Shown here piece after piece: positions 34,618 to 43,386 of a DNA stretch of 64,000 bases. Under the pieces are notes generated by a model. The model was not told the origin of the DNA, did no database searches, and saw only the letters and a program-made list of their open reading frames with translations. The stretch covers positions 129,327 to 193,326 of the forward strand of contig CBCTTQ010000001.1 in NCBI GenBank assembly GCA_965149945.1. Direction: 5' to 3'. How positions within the stretch are numbered: the first letter of the stretch is position 1; each line of letters begins with the position of its first letter. Source of the stretch: JAHZFN01 sp965149945. Lineage in GTDB: Bacteria > Bacillota > Dehalobacteriia > UBA4068 > UBA4997. The translations under genes were made by a program, and so were the position numbers.

Positions 34618-35685
34618 ATGATTGAAAAATTACAGGCATTGGCTGAAAAATACGATGAGCTGACGGAAAAAATTTCCGACCCGGAAGTCATCGCCGATCA
34701 GGCCAACTGGCAGAAATATATGAAACAGAGGGCGGAAATGGACGCGGTGGTAGAGACTTTTCGCCGTTATACCAAAACCAAAGAAGAATTGGAAGACGCC
34801 AAGGCTTTGGCGGCTGAGGAAACAGACGAGGAAATGAAAGAATTGGCCTTGGCGGAGGCGGACAGTCTGAAAGAAAACATTGAAAACCTGGAACAGGAAT
34901 TGAAAGTACTGCTGTTGCCGAAAGACCCCAATGACGAAAAGAATGTTATTTTGGAGCTACGGGCAGGTACCGGCGGGGAAGAGGCAGGGTTGTTCGCCGG
35001 TGATTTGCTGAAAATGTATGAGCGTTACGCCGACCGTATGGGTTGGAAATATGAGGTGCTGAGCGCTAATTATACCGATTTGGGCGGCATCAAGGAAATC
35101 ATTTTGCTGGTGGAAGGCAAAGGCGCCTACAGCAAATTAAAATTTGAGGGCGGCGTCCATCGGGTGCAGCGGGTACCGGAAACAGAATCCGGCGGCCGCA
35201 TCCATACCTCGGCGGCGACAGTGGCTGTTATGCCCGAAGCGGAAGAAGTGGAACTGGAATTCGGGCCTAACGACATTCGGGTAGATTTATTCTGTGCCAG
35301 CGGTCCCGGCGGTCAATGCGTCAACACCACCCAAAGCGCCGTGCGCCTGACCCATATTCCTACAGGCATCGTGGTCAGCTGCCAGGACGAAAAAAACCAA
35401 CACAAAAACAAGGAAAAGGCGATGAAGATTTTGAGCGCTCGGGTTCTCGAAAAAATGCAGCGGGAAGCCCACGGCAGTGAGGCTGATTTGCGTAAAAGCA
35501 TGGTGGGCAGCGGCGACCGTTCCGAGCGAATTCGCACATATAATTTCCCCCAGGGACGGGTGACGGATCATCGCATCGGCTTGACACTGCATAAACTGGA
35601 ACAGATTTTGCAGGGGGATTTGGATGAGATCATTGAAACGCTCATCACCACTGACCAGGCGGAACGCTTGAAATCTAACGAATAA
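34618..35685 (+). CDS. prfA: Peptide chain release factor 1
   Basis: 355 residues. Coiled N-terminal domain, then the peptidyl-hydrolysis motif ASGPGGQCVNTTQSAVRL with GGQ (methylated by PrmC). The anticodon-like tripeptide lies in the loop before GVHRVQRVPETESGGRIHTS. RF1 recognises UAA and UAG at the ribosomal A site. ATG 34618 behind GAGGAGAGACAGGA. Its methylase prmC follows 95 bp downstream, with an intervening terminator-like hairpin that may lower read-through. Confidence 0.97.
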   Translation: MIEKLQALAEKYDELTEKISDPEVIADQANWQKYMKQRAEMDAVVETFRRYTKTKEELEDAKALAAEETDEEMKELALAEADSLKENIENLEQELKVLLLPKDPNDEKNVILELRAGTGGEEAGLFAGDLLKMYERYADRMGWKYEVLSANYTDLGGIKEIILLVEGKGAYSKLKFEGGVHRVQRVPETESGGRIHTSAATVAVMPEAEEVELEFGPNDIRVDLFCASGPGGQCVNTTQSAVRLTHIPTGIVVSCQDEKNQHKNKEKAMKILSARVLEKMQREAHGSEADLRKSMVGSGDRSERIRTYNFPQGRVTDHRIGLTLHKLEQILQGDLDEIIETLITTDQAERLKSNE

Positions 35686-35712
35686 AGGGCGCTGTATTTT
35701 GCGTGGAGGACA

Positions 35713-35743
35713 GCGGGAACGACACTCCGTTCCCGCTTTTTTT
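35713..35743 (+). terminator. Terminator-like hairpin between prfA and prmC
   Basis: GCGGGAACG pairs with CGTTCCCGC around ACACTC, followed by T7. As prmC shows no clear promoter of its own, it is probably a partial terminator within the operon. Confidence 0.7.
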
Positions 35744-35780
35744 GTGAAAATAAAGATAGAAAGGCAAAAGGGAGAGCGGT

Positions 35781-36608
35781 ATGAAAATTCGGGAAATGAT
35801 CGATTGGAGTCGGAAACGGCTGCCTGCCGCCCATGAGGCGGAATGGATTTGTTCCCATTATCTGGGGATGTCCAATTTGGACATGCGGTTTGCGGCGGAA
35901 CAGACAGTAACAGAAGAACAAGAAAAGAACATCATCGCGGCGGTAACCCGTCGTTTGGCGGGAGAACCGCTGCAGTATATCTTCGGAGAGCAGCCTTTTA
36001 TGGATTTTACACTGCGAGTGACGTCGGATACCTTAATTCCCCGCTGGGATTCGGAAGTGGTGGTGGAAAAGGCGCTTTCTTTGATTCCCGAGGAAGAACC
36101 GCGGCGGGTGGCGGATCTTTGTACCGGCTGCGGCACGTATGCTCTCAGCCTTAAGTATTACCGTCCGCTGGCGGAAGTTCAGGCGGTGGATATCAGTCCG
36201 GAAGCGTTGGCAGTGGCAAAAGGCAACGGCGAGACTCTGGGTCTGGAAGTGGACTTTCGGCTGGGCAATTTGACGGAGCCTTTGACGGGACAGTTTGATC
36301 TGATAGTTTCCAATCCTCCTTATATCGCGACGGAGTATTTAAAATCTTTGGATACTGATGTGCGGCATGAACCGGCGCTGGCGTTGGACGGCGGAGCCGA
36401 CGGGCTGGATTTTTATCGGCTTCTGGCTCTTTCGGCGCCGCGGAAATTGAAAGAAGGCGGCTTTTTGCTGGTAGAAATCGGTTGTGATCAATGTCAGGCG
36501 GTGTGTGAGATTTTATCCCGCGGAGGTTTTGAAAATTTGCGCTTTGGCAAAGATTACGGCGGCAACGATCGCTGGGTGTTGGGGCGGCGTCCCGTCCCCG
36601 CGAAGTAA
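35781..36608 (+). CDS. prmC: Release factor glutamine methyltransferase
   Basis: 275 residues: N-terminal helical recognition domain, then a Rossmann methylase with ADLCTGCGTYALSL and the catalytic SNPPYIA motif that binds the glutamine amide. It methylates the GGQ glutamine of RF1 and RF2. One oddity: the usual IPRPETE before the SAM site is IPRWDSE here. ATG 35781 behind AAGGGAGAGCGGT. It follows prfA, its substrate gene. Confidence 0.93.
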   Translation: MKIREMIDWSRKRLPAAHEAEWICSHYLGMSNLDMRFAAEQTVTEEQEKNIIAAVTRRLAGEPLQYIFGEQPFMDFTLRVTSDTLIPRWDSEVVVEKALSLIPEEEPRRVADLCTGCGTYALSLKYYRPLAEVQAVDISPEALAVAKGNGETLGLEVDFRLGNLTEPLTGQFDLIVSNPPYIATEYLKSLDTDVRHEPALALDGGADGLDFYRLLALSAPRKLKEGGFLLVEIGCDQCQAVCEILSRGGFENLRFGKDYGGNDRWVLGRRPVPAK

Positions 36609-36685
36609 GGAGAAAAACAGCGGCGGAAAACAGAAACAGGCAGCCGGCAGCGGAGAAAACAAAACTGGATAAAGAAGGAAGTAAT

Positions 36686-37705
36686 ATGGAAACAAAATGG
36701 GTGAAAATTGACGCGGTGGCGGACGTCGCCTGTGTATATGAAAAAGAATTGGCTTTGGCGGCGGAACTGTTGGCGGCGGGAGAGTTGGTGGCTTTTCCTA
36801 CAGAGACAGTGTATGGTCTGGGCGGCAACGCGTTGCTGGCGATCAGCGCGGAAAAAATTTATCGGGCCAAAGGGCGTCCTTCTGACAACCCGCTGATTGT
36901 TCATGTGGCGGAGGTAGATCAGGTTTCGGAGATCGCCGTGCCGGATTCCCGCGCGAAAACCTTGATGCGGGCGCTTTGTCCTGCTCCGCTGACCTGTGTT
37001 TTGCCTAAAAAAGACTGTATTCCCGCCGCTGTGACGGGCGGTTTGTCTACGGTGGCGGTGCGGATTCCCAATCATCCCGTAGCGCTGGCGTTGTTGCGGC
37101 GGTGTCGCTTGCCGGTGGCGGCGCCTTCCGCCAATCTTTCCGGTCATCCCAGCCCCACCACCGGTCGTCATGTCTATGAGGATTTGGCGGGACGAATCGC
37201 TATGGTGCTGGACAGCGGCAGCTGTGGGGTGGGGGTGGAGTCTACAGTGCTGGATTTGACGGTGGATCCCCCTGTGATTTTGCGACCGGGCGCCGTTACG
37301 GCGGCGATGTTGGAGCCTTATTTGGGAAGAGTGCTGCTGGGCGGAGAAAAAGTGGGAGACGGCGAAGCTCCCAAAGCGCCCGGAATGAAATACCGTCATT
37401 ACGCTCCTCGCGGAGAAGTGACCCTTTTCAGCGGAGATGCTTTGGTGCGGGCCTATGAACGGGCGGCGGACCCCGATATTGCCGTGCTGGCGACAGATGC
37501 CGTGTTAGCGCGACTGAAGGTTCCCCGCGGTTTTTCCTTGGGTAGGGATGAGGAGGATTTGGCGACGGCGGCGCATCGCCTGTTTGCGGCGCTGCGTTAT
37601 TGTGATCGGGTGGGCGCGACCAAGATTTTCGCTCAGACTTTTCCTGAAAAAGGGTTGGGTATCGCTTTGATGAACCGCCTGAAAAAGGCGGCCGCCAAAA
37701 AATGA
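36686..37705 (+). CDS. Threonylcarbamoyl-AMP synthase (Sua5/YwlC)
   Basis: 339 residues: YrdC domain (FPTETVYGLGGNALL; KGRPSDNPLIVH; PSANLSG) and a C-terminal Sua5 domain (APGMKYRHYAP). It makes threonylcarbamoyl-AMP from threonine, bicarbonate and ATP for the t6A37 modification of ANN-decoding tRNAs. The long two-domain form is typical of Firmicutes. ATG 36686 behind GAAGGAAGTAAT. Last gene of the prfA operon; a terminator follows at 37896-37930. Confidence 0.93.
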   Translation: METKWVKIDAVADVACVYEKELALAAELLAAGELVAFPTETVYGLGGNALLAISAEKIYRAKGRPSDNPLIVHVAEVDQVSEIAVPDSRAKTLMRALCPAPLTCVLPKKDCIPAAVTGGLSTVAVRIPNHPVALALLRRCRLPVAAPSANLSGHPSPTTGRHVYEDLAGRIAMVLDSGSCGVGVESTVLDLTVDPPVILRPGAVTAAMLEPYLGRVLLGGEKVGDGEAPKAPGMKYRHYAPRGEVTLFSGDALVRAYERAADPDIAVLATDAVLARLKVPRGFSLGRDEEDLATAAHRLFAALRYCDRVGATKIFAQTFPEKGLGIALMNRLKKAAAKK

Positions 37706-37895
37706 GGGCGCGGAGGAAATCCGCCAAAAGATCGCTGACTCAAAGCGGCGCGGTGAGCGTCTGCGGAAGGCGCTCGTATCAAACGCCAAGGGATATCCGA
37801 CAAAAAAGGATCCCTATGGCTGCGCCGAGCGAAAACAGGCAACGGAATCGTAACAAAGCAAAGGGATGTCGTATCAAATAATCGGATAGAAAAAA

Positions 37896-37930
37896 ACAGG
37901 GAGCCGGGTATTTTTGCTCCCTGTTTTTTA
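37896..37930 (+). terminator. Terminator of the prfA-prmC-sua5 operon
   Basis: ACAGGGAGC pairs with GCTCCCTGT around CGGGTATTTTT, then T6. No gene is seen in the rest of 37706-38142. Confidence 0.85.
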
Positions 37931-38142
37931 TTTAACGGTGATGTCTCCCGATTTTCAGATGATGTGAGACTTTTCGGTTGCGGATCTGGTTGGGTGTTAT
38001 CTGTAGGTTTGGAGATTTTCTGCCGTTTTGAGTGGCATCGGCTCAGACGAGGAGGATCGGTTGTCTCTTGTTTTTTCGCGAATTTTTCTTTCGGTTTGCG
38101 GATGGTTGCCCGCCGGTTACGGCGGGAATTTTTTTGTTTGGG

Positions 38143-39261
38143 TCAGCGGAGATTTTCCGGATTCAGTCCTGCTAATTCCGGCAGCACAAAGCGACCGTCT
38201 TTGCGCACCAGCACATCATCAAACCAGATCTCGCCGCCGCCGTATTCCGGGGTTTGGATATAAACCAAGTCCCAATGGTTGACGCTGGTGTTGCCGTTGT
38301 CAGCGTCGTCGTAACAGGCGCCCGGCGTCAGGTGGAAGCTGCCTCCGATTTTTTCATCGAAGAGGATGTCGTAAATGGGTTCCTGGATGTTGGGATTGAC
38401 ACCCAGCGCCCATTCCCCCACATAGCGGGAACCTTCATCCATATCCAGGATTTGATTGAGACGATCGGTATTGGCGCCGGCGTCCGCCTCCACGATTTTG
38501 CCGTCGCGAAATTTGAAGTGGACTTGCTCAAAGACGAGCCCCTGATAAGGGGAAGCGGTGTTGTAGGTGATTTCGCCGTTGATGGAAGTACGCACCGGGG
38601 CGGTGTAGACTTCTCCGTCGGGGATGTTGCATTTGCCGGCGCATTTTACCGCCGGGATGTTTTTGATGCTGAAGGAGAGATCACAGGCGGCGCCTGTTAC
38701 CCGCACCCGATCAGTACGATTCATCAGTTCCACCAGAGGATCCATTGCCCGATCCATTTTGCTGTAATCCAAATTGCAAACAGAAAAATAATAGTCTTCA
38801 AAGCGGTGGGTAGGCATATTGGCCAGCTGCGCCATACTGTGGTTGGGATAGCGCAGCACCACCCATTTGGTGTGAGGCACTCGAATTTCATGGTGAACAG
38901 GATGGCTCCAGCAGTGGTTGTAGATAGCCATTTTTTCCGCCGGTACATCGGCCAGTTCGTAGCTGTTGTTGTTGGAGCGGATGGAAATATAAGCGTCCAT
39001 ATCTTTCATGCGGGCGGCTTCGTAACGTCCGATGGCGCTGATTTGTTCCTCCGTGCATTGCTTTAGCAAGGCTTCTTGTATTTCACCTTGTTTGATGGTG
39101 ACAAAAGGAAGACCGCCCGCCCGATAGGCTTCTTCAATCAATGCCACGGTCAGGGGAATTTCCATGCTGTTTACTTCGATTAAAATACGTTCCCCCGATT
39201 GTAGGGAACAGGAGTAACGGATTAAGTTTTCCGCCAGTTGTTGAATTCTGGGATCTTTCAT
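38143..39261 (-). CDS. M29-family aminopeptidase (AmpS-like)
   Basis: 372 residues of the thermophilic aminopeptidase (M29) family. ILIEVNSMEIPLTVALIEEA at the N-terminus, NHSMAQLANMP in the middle and the metal-site segments GEWALGVNPNI, HLTPGACY and NTSVNHWDLVY in the C-terminal half. It is a cytoplasmic, metal-dependent enzyme that trims N-terminal residues from peptides. ATG 39261 follows AGAGGTATTCCT. Convergent with the sua5 operon. Confidence 0.9.
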   Translation of the reverse strand: MKDPRIQQLAENLIRYSCSLQSGERILIEVNSMEIPLTVALIEEAYRAGGLPFVTIKQGEIQEALLKQCTEEQISAIGRYEAARMKDMDAYISIRSNNNSYELADVPAEKMAIYNHCWSHPVHHEIRVPHTKWVVLRYPNHSMAQLANMPTHRFEDYYFSVCNLDYSKMDRAMDPLVELMNRTDRVRVTGAACDLSFSIKNIPAVKCAGKCNIPDGEVYTAPVRTSINGEITYNTASPYQGLVFEQVHFKFRDGKIVEADAGANTDRLNQILDMDEGSRYVGEWALGVNPNIQEPIYDILFDEKIGGSFHLTPGACYDDADNGNTSVNHWDLVYIQTPEYGGGEIWFDDVLVRKDGRFVLPELAGLNPENLR

Positions 39262-39644
39262 AGGAATACCTCTTTTCTTGTCCGCGCGAGGCGGTTATGA
39301 TTCTGTTTCGTCCCTTCTATTGTAGCCAATTTTTGATAAAAATACAAACGTTTTCCTTTCCTTTTGCGGAAAATATTTTCTGCTCTTTTGGTCTTTTTCT
39401 TATTTGTTCTTTTTTGTCGGTCTTTTGTTTTGGGTTCCTTTCCTCTTTTGATGTTTTTTCGTGTTTGGTTTTATTCTGACGGCTTTGTCGGTTTTCACTT
39501 TTGTTTTTGTTCCGTTCTGTTTCCGACCGAAGCGGAGGTGAGAAAGACGGCGAAGTTTTTCTTAGGTCTGTTTGAACGCTGAAAATAAGGGTTTAAAAGA
39601 AGCGTTTACGGGAAATAAACAGAATAGAAAAAGGAGGGAGCGCG
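39262..39644. other. Gene-free, T-rich stretch
   Basis: Divergent region between ampS and spoIIR. No gene or clear promoter pair is visible; plus-strand T-rich runs from 39340 to 39520 give misleading hydrophobic frames. Confidence 0.4.
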
Positions 39645-40208
39645 ATGATTCAAAAACAGACGGTTCTACGGAGAGATTGGCTCAGTTGGGCGCTTTTACT
39701 GGTTTTGGGACTGGGAGGTTGGCTTTTGGGGCAGCCGGACGATTCCGCGGAAGTGATTCGGCTCCATGTGTTTGCTGATTCGGACAGTGTGTACGATCAG
39801 CAGGTGAAAGGGCTGGTGCGGGATGCCGTATTGGACTATATTGAGACTTTGCCCGAGGTGGGGCAGAGCGCCGAGGGGACGGCTGCCGCGCTGCGCGGTC
39901 ATTTGAGCGAAATTTCCGAAGTGGCGTCGGGTGTGGCGGCTCTTTACGGCTGCACGGCTCGGACAGACTATGGAGTGTTTTCTTTTTCTCAGCGAGACTG
40001 GGGACAGCGGACGATGCCGGCGGGGCATTATGAGGCGCTGCGAATTCGTTTGGGTGACGGCGGCGGACACAATTGGTTTTGTGTGCTTTACCCGGAATTG
40101 ACTCCGCGGGAGTTGCGGGGGGAGTTGACTTTTACGGAAGAAGAAACGGCAGACGGCAAGTCGATGCGCGTGCGTTTGGGTAGTTTGTTTGCTCGTTGGT
40201 TTTTTTAA
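39645..40208 (+). CDS. spoIIR: Stage II sporulation protein R
   Basis: 187 residues: N-terminal membrane/signal helix (WLSWALLLVLGLGGWLLG), then VIRLHVFADSDSVYDQQVKG, the conserved opening of SpoIIR, and ALRIRLGDGGGHNWFCVLYP near the end. In Bacillus SpoIIR is secreted from the forespore and triggers SpoIIGA to process pro-sigma-E in the mother cell. The length is at the short end of the family, but the conserved core is complete. ATG 39645 behind AAGGAGGGAGCGCG. Confidence 0.92.
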   Translation: MIQKQTVLRRDWLSWALLLVLGLGGWLLGQPDDSAEVIRLHVFADSDSVYDQQVKGLVRDAVLDYIETLPEVGQSAEGTAAALRGHLSEISEVASGVAALYGCTARTDYGVFSFSQRDWGQRTMPAGHYEALRIRLGDGGGHNWFCVLYPELTPRELRGELTFTEEETADGKSMRVRLGSLFARWFF

Positions 40209-40285
40209 AAAAGGAGGAATTTCCTTTTCTGATTTTTCTGCTGATTTTCAAAAGCGCGATGTCGGACGTTGCTTTTGAGAAAGGG

Positions 40286-40313
40286 GCATAAAACTTGTCT
40301 GGGGGCATATGCT
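40286..40313 (+). promoter_or_regulatory. Possible sigma-E-type promoter before ymxH
   Basis: GCATAAA (40286-40292) and CATATGCT (40306-40313) resemble the sporulation sigma-E boxes with 13-bp spacing. Assigned by eye because the gene is a sporulation gene in relatives. Confidence 0.35.
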
Positions 40314-40341
40314 ATAGCAGAAGAAAAGGCAGGTGATGCAT

Positions 40342-40623
40342 ATGTTTAAAATTTCCGATTTGCGAACCAAAGACATTATCAATTTGTCCGACGGCAGAAA
40401 ACTGGGACCTGTACGGGATATTGAGGTGGATATGGAGCGGGGACGGGTGACGGCCATTGTAATGCCGGGCGGCAGCCGCTTTTTCGGAATCTTTGTCAGA
40501 AATGAGGAAACTGTCGTCCCCTGGGAAAACATAAAAAAAATCGGTGTTGATGTCGTGTTGGTGGAAAAGGACGCCGCTCCCGACGATGGACAGGACGTGG
40601 ACCGAACATGGATTGAGGTATGA
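40342..40623 (+). CDS. YlmC/YmxH-family PRC-barrel protein
   Basis: 93 residues from ATG 40342 (ATG 40336 or GTG 40333 are alternatives). PRC-barrel fold: FKISDLRTKDIINLSDGRKL, then FFGIFVRNEETVVPWENIKK. The family includes YlmC and the sporulation protein YmxH; function is unknown in detail. The ribosome site is AGGTGAT. It lies between spoIIR and nrdR; a sporulation link is inferred from the family and the upstream promoter-like boxes. Confidence 0.8.
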   Translation: MFKISDLRTKDIINLSDGRKLGPVRDIEVDMERGRVTAIVMPGGSRFFGIFVRNEETVVPWENIKKIGVDVVLVEKDAAPDDGQDVDRTWIEV

Positions 40624-40716
40624 GCGGAGCGCTATTTTTATTGTGTTCCGCTGTCTTTTTGACCTGTTTGCCGAATTTTTAGCAAAATTTGCCCTCTATA
40701 TATTTGCTCGAAAATA

Positions 40717-40746
40717 TTGACAACACCAGATATCGTATTGTAGAAT
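40717..40746 (+). promoter_or_regulatory. nrdR promoter
   Basis: TTGACA (40717-40722), 18-bp spacer, TAGAAT (40741-40746). TATATAT at about 40697 and ATATCGTATTG within the spacer recall NrdR boxes and may allow autoregulation, but the match is weak. Confidence 0.6.
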
Positions 40747-40801
40747 TATATTATGTATAGCTATGGCAACTTTTGGTGATTGTGTTTGAGGAGGAACCGA
40801 A

Positions 40802-41350
40802 ATGCGCTGTGTTTTCTGCGGCAACAATGAATCGAAAGTGCTGGATTCCAGACCGGTGGAAGACGGGAAAACCATCAAACGGCGTCGGGAATGTCTGCGG
40901 TGCGGCAAGCGTTTTACAACTTTTGAACGACCGGAGGATTTTTCTTTGATTGTGGTTAAAAAAGACAACAGCAGAGAAGTGTTCGACCGCAACAAAATTC
41001 TTAACGGTCTGCATAAAGCCTGTGAAAAACGGTATGTCCCTACCACTGTCTTGGAAAATATGGTGACGGATATTGAAAAAGAGCTGACCAACCGGATGCA
41101 GCGGGAGGTGCCCTCCAAATTGATCGGGGAAATGATCATGGAACGGTTGCGGGATGTGGACGAAGTGGCTTATGTTCGCTTTGCTTCTGTATATCGCAAA
41201 TTTGAGGACATCGAAACCTTTATGAAAGAAATCCGCGCTATGGTGCAAAGCTCCCAAAAAGGAGAACCGGACGACGGAAACGGATCTGGTCAAGAAAGAA
41301 AAAAATCCGAAAAAAACAATCATAACAAAAAACGGAAGAACTTTGACTGA
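40802..41350 (+). CDS. nrdR: Transcriptional repressor NrdR
   Basis: 182 residues. Zinc ribbon MRCVFCGNNESKVLDSRP with the second pair in RRECLRCGKRFTT, then the ATP-cone domain (LIVVKKDNSREVFDRNKIL). NrdR represses ribonucleotide reductase genes when (d)ATP binds the cone. It carries a basic, Asn/Lys-rich tail of about 30 residues beyond the usual length of 150. The stop overlaps the ribosome region of the next gene, suggesting coupling. Confidence 0.95.
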   Translation: MRCVFCGNNESKVLDSRPVEDGKTIKRRRECLRCGKRFTTFERPEDFSLIVVKKDNSREVFDRNKILNGLHKACEKRYVPTTVLENMVTDIEKELTNRMQREVPSKLIGEMIMERLRDVDEVAYVRFASVYRKFEDIETFMKEIRAMVQSSQKGEPDDGNGSGQERKKSEKNNHNKKRKNFD

Positions 41351-41366
41351 AAAGAGGTCTTTATTT

Positions 41367-42080
41367 ATGACAGTATCGGAACAGGATATTGTGCGAAATT
41401 ATCAAGAAATTTTGGAAAATATTGAAGCTGCCCGCGCGCGCGGCGTCCACAGCGCCGATAAGGTACAACTGGTGGCGGTGAGCAAAACGGTGGATCCGGA
41501 ACAGATTCGCTATGCGTTAAATGCCGGCGCGACAGTGCTCGGGGAGAACAAAGTGCAGGAAATTCAGGCCAAATATGACGACCTGCCCGGAGCCAAATGG
41601 CATTTGATCGGACATTTACAAACCAACAAAGTAAAATATCTGGTGGATAAGGTGGAAATGATTCACTCTTTGGATCGATTGGAGTTGGCCAAAGAAATCG
41701 AAAAGCGCTTTGGCGCCGCCGACCGAATGATTCCCTGTCTGCTGCAGGTGAATATCGCCGAAGAAGAAAGCAAATGGGGGATGAAGGAATCGGAAGTGCT
41801 TGATTTTTGCCGGGCTATGGCGGATTTCCCCCATATTCAGGTACGGGGATTGATGACGGTAGGGCCTTTTGTAGACCGGGAAGAAATCCGTCCTGTTTTT
41901 GCCCGTTTGCGCCAGCTGCGAGATGAAACGGCAGAGCAAATCAAAGGATTATGTCTGCCCAATGTAGAAATGAAGGAACTTTCCATGGGTATGTCCCATG
42001 ATTATACAGTAGCGGTGGAAGAAGGCGCCACCATGGTACGGGTGGGCAGCGCCCTGTTCGGCGCTCGTATCTATCGTTAG
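41367..42080 (+). CDS. PLP homeostasis protein (YggS/YlmE family)
   Basis: 237 residues, single-domain alanine-racemase-like barrel. PLP lysine in LVAVSKTVDPEQIRYAL; also LGENKVQEIQAKY, WHLIGHLQTNK and ELSMGMSHDYTVAVEEGATM. It keeps free PLP balanced and is widely conserved beside cell-division genes. ATG 41367 has AAGAGGT 8 bp upstream; an earlier in-frame start overlaps nrdR. Followed by sepF and yggT as in the ylmDEFGH cluster. Confidence 0.93.
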   Translation: MTVSEQDIVRNYQEILENIEAARARGVHSADKVQLVAVSKTVDPEQIRYALNAGATVLGENKVQEIQAKYDDLPGAKWHLIGHLQTNKVKYLVDKVEMIHSLDRLELAKEIEKRFGAADRMIPCLLQVNIAEEESKWGMKESEVLDFCRAMADFPHIQVRGLMTVGPFVDREEIRPVFARLRQLRDETAEQIKGLCLPNVEMKELSMGMSHDYTVAVEEGATMVRVGSALFGARIYR

Positions 42081-42138
42081 GTTGCCCGTGTATGAGAGTA
42101 TGCTGATGAGAAGACAGAAAAACAAGGAGGGGTATGAA

Positions 42139-42642
42139 ATGGCCGGAATTTGGGATAAAATTTCCAATGTATTTTTTACCGAAGATGACGATTACGACGA
42201 AAACGACTATGTAGAAGAACCGCAGCAGCAACAGCAGCAGCAACAACAGCAGAGACGAGATGTTTGGTCGGAAGAACCGCCCGCGTCCAGAAGAAGCAGA
42301 CGAAGCCAGGTGGTTTCTATGCCCAATACCGCTGCGAGAAAATCCATGGAAATGGTTCTGATCAAAGCGAAAGCGTATGATGATATGCAGGGTATCGCCG
42401 CCAACATCAAAGCTCGCAAAGTGGTGATTGTAAATTTTGAAGATATGGATAAAGAAACTGCCCAGCGAATGGTGGATTTCCTTTCCGGAGCGGTGTTTGC
42501 TCTGGACGGAATGCCGAAAAAAGTTTCCGGCAGCACCTTCCTTTTCAGTTCCAGCCAAGTAGATCTGGAAGGTCAGATTATGGAAGCCGAAACTCAGTCT
42601 GCCTTTGACAGCATGAACAATTATAATATTTGGAAAAAATAG
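42139..42642 (+). CDS. sepF: Cell division protein SepF
   Basis: 167 residues: N-terminal membrane-targeting helix (MAGIWDKISNVFF), an acidic linker with a run of ten consecutive glutamines, then the DUF552 core (VVIVNFEDMDKETAQRMVDF; FLSGAVFALDGMPKKVSGST). SepF tethers FtsZ to the membrane and shapes the septum. ATG 42139 behind AAGGAGGGG. The glutamine run is coded by CAG/CAA repeats and could vary in length. Confidence 0.95.
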   Translation: MAGIWDKISNVFFTEDDDYDENDYVEEPQQQQQQQQQQRRDVWSEEPPASRRSRRSQVVSMPNTAARKSMEMVLIKAKAYDDMQGIAANIKARKVVIVNFEDMDKETAQRMVDFLSGAVFALDGMPKKVSGSTFLFSSSQVDLEGQIMEAETQSAFDSMNNYNIWKK

Positions 42643-42668
42643 GCCATTGGAGAAAATGAGGTGCGGGA

Positions 42669-42944
42669 TTGTTGACATTTCTGGTGCTTGCGATTAATTA
42701 CGCGTTTGATATTTACTATATTTTGATTATCGCGAATTGTCTGTTGTCTTGGTTTCCTAATGTAAATCGGGCTAATCCGCTGATTCGTTTTGTACACGAG
42801 ACGACAGATCCTTTTTTGAATCTGTTTCGTAGAATTCTGCCCATGGGGCGTCTGCCCATTGATTTTTCGCCGATCATTGCGATTTTCGCCCTGTTCTTGA
42901 TCCAGCGAATTGTGTTTGCGTTGTTGAGCATGATACTTGTATAA
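42669..42944 (+). CDS. YggT-family membrane protein
   Basis: 91 residues: two membrane helices flanking CLLSWFPNVNRANPLIRFVH and ETTDPFLNLFRRILP, the YggT signature. It associates with cell-division genes; exact role unknown. TTG start at 42669 with GAGGTG upstream; no ATG precedes the conserved part. Directly after sepF. Confidence 0.88.
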   Translation: MLTFLVLAINYAFDIYYILIIANCLLSWFPNVNRANPLIRFVHETTDPFLNLFRRILPMGRLPIDFSPIIAIFALFLIQRIVFALLSMILV

Positions 42945-42973
42945 AGCAGACAAGAAAATAATCATAGAATCTG

Positions 42974-43002
42974 AAACAGCATCTTGACAAGATGCTGTTT
43001 TT
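42974..43002 (+). terminator. Terminator after yggT, overlapping the T-box promoter
   Basis: AAACAGCATC pairs with GATGCTGTTT; its loop contains TTGACA, which is also the -35 box of the following promoter. Confidence 0.8.
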
Positions 43003-43012
43003 GCTTTATTAT
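42984..43012 (+). promoter_or_regulatory. Promoter of the T-box-ileS transcript
   Basis: TTGACA (42984-42989), 17-bp spacer, TATTAT (43007-43012). Confidence 0.8.
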
Positions 43013-43018
43013 TATGCT

Positions 43019-43315
43019 GTAGAGAACGATTCTTCCTGCTGTAAGCGGACGATGATCCCGACGGCGGAAGGATTCATGTCGGTTAAAGCGATGAGCAGAA
43101 GGTTGTTTTTCGGAAAATTCCCCAGAGAGTCCGTGGAAGGTGCGAGTCGGACGGATTGGAAAAACAACGATCGTCTGTGAGTGTCTGCCTGAAGTCCATG
43201 AGATGTGTAAGGTGGAACGACTGCCCCTCGTTACGGGGTCCGGAGTGGTCGCGCGCGCGGCAATAAGGGTGGTAACACGGCTTTTCGTCCCTTGGGGAAA
43301 AGGTCGTGTTTTTTA
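43019..43315 (+). promoter_or_regulatory. T-box riboswitch controlling ileS
   Basis: The T-box sequence AGGGTGGTAACACGG is at 43266-43280 and pairs into an antiterminator. The competing terminator spans about 43275-43309 (ACACGGCTTTTC with GAAAAGGTCGTGT) and T6. Stem I begins at AGAGAACG near 43021; an ATC isoleucine codon at 43055-43057 is the candidate specifier. Uncharged tRNA-Ile would favour read-through into ileS. Confidence 0.9.
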
Positions 43316-43386
43316 TTTTCCTTTGTCGCGAACCCTTTCGTAAAAAACTGTTTCCCTAGAGGATGATGGAGAGGAGAAATGAAACA

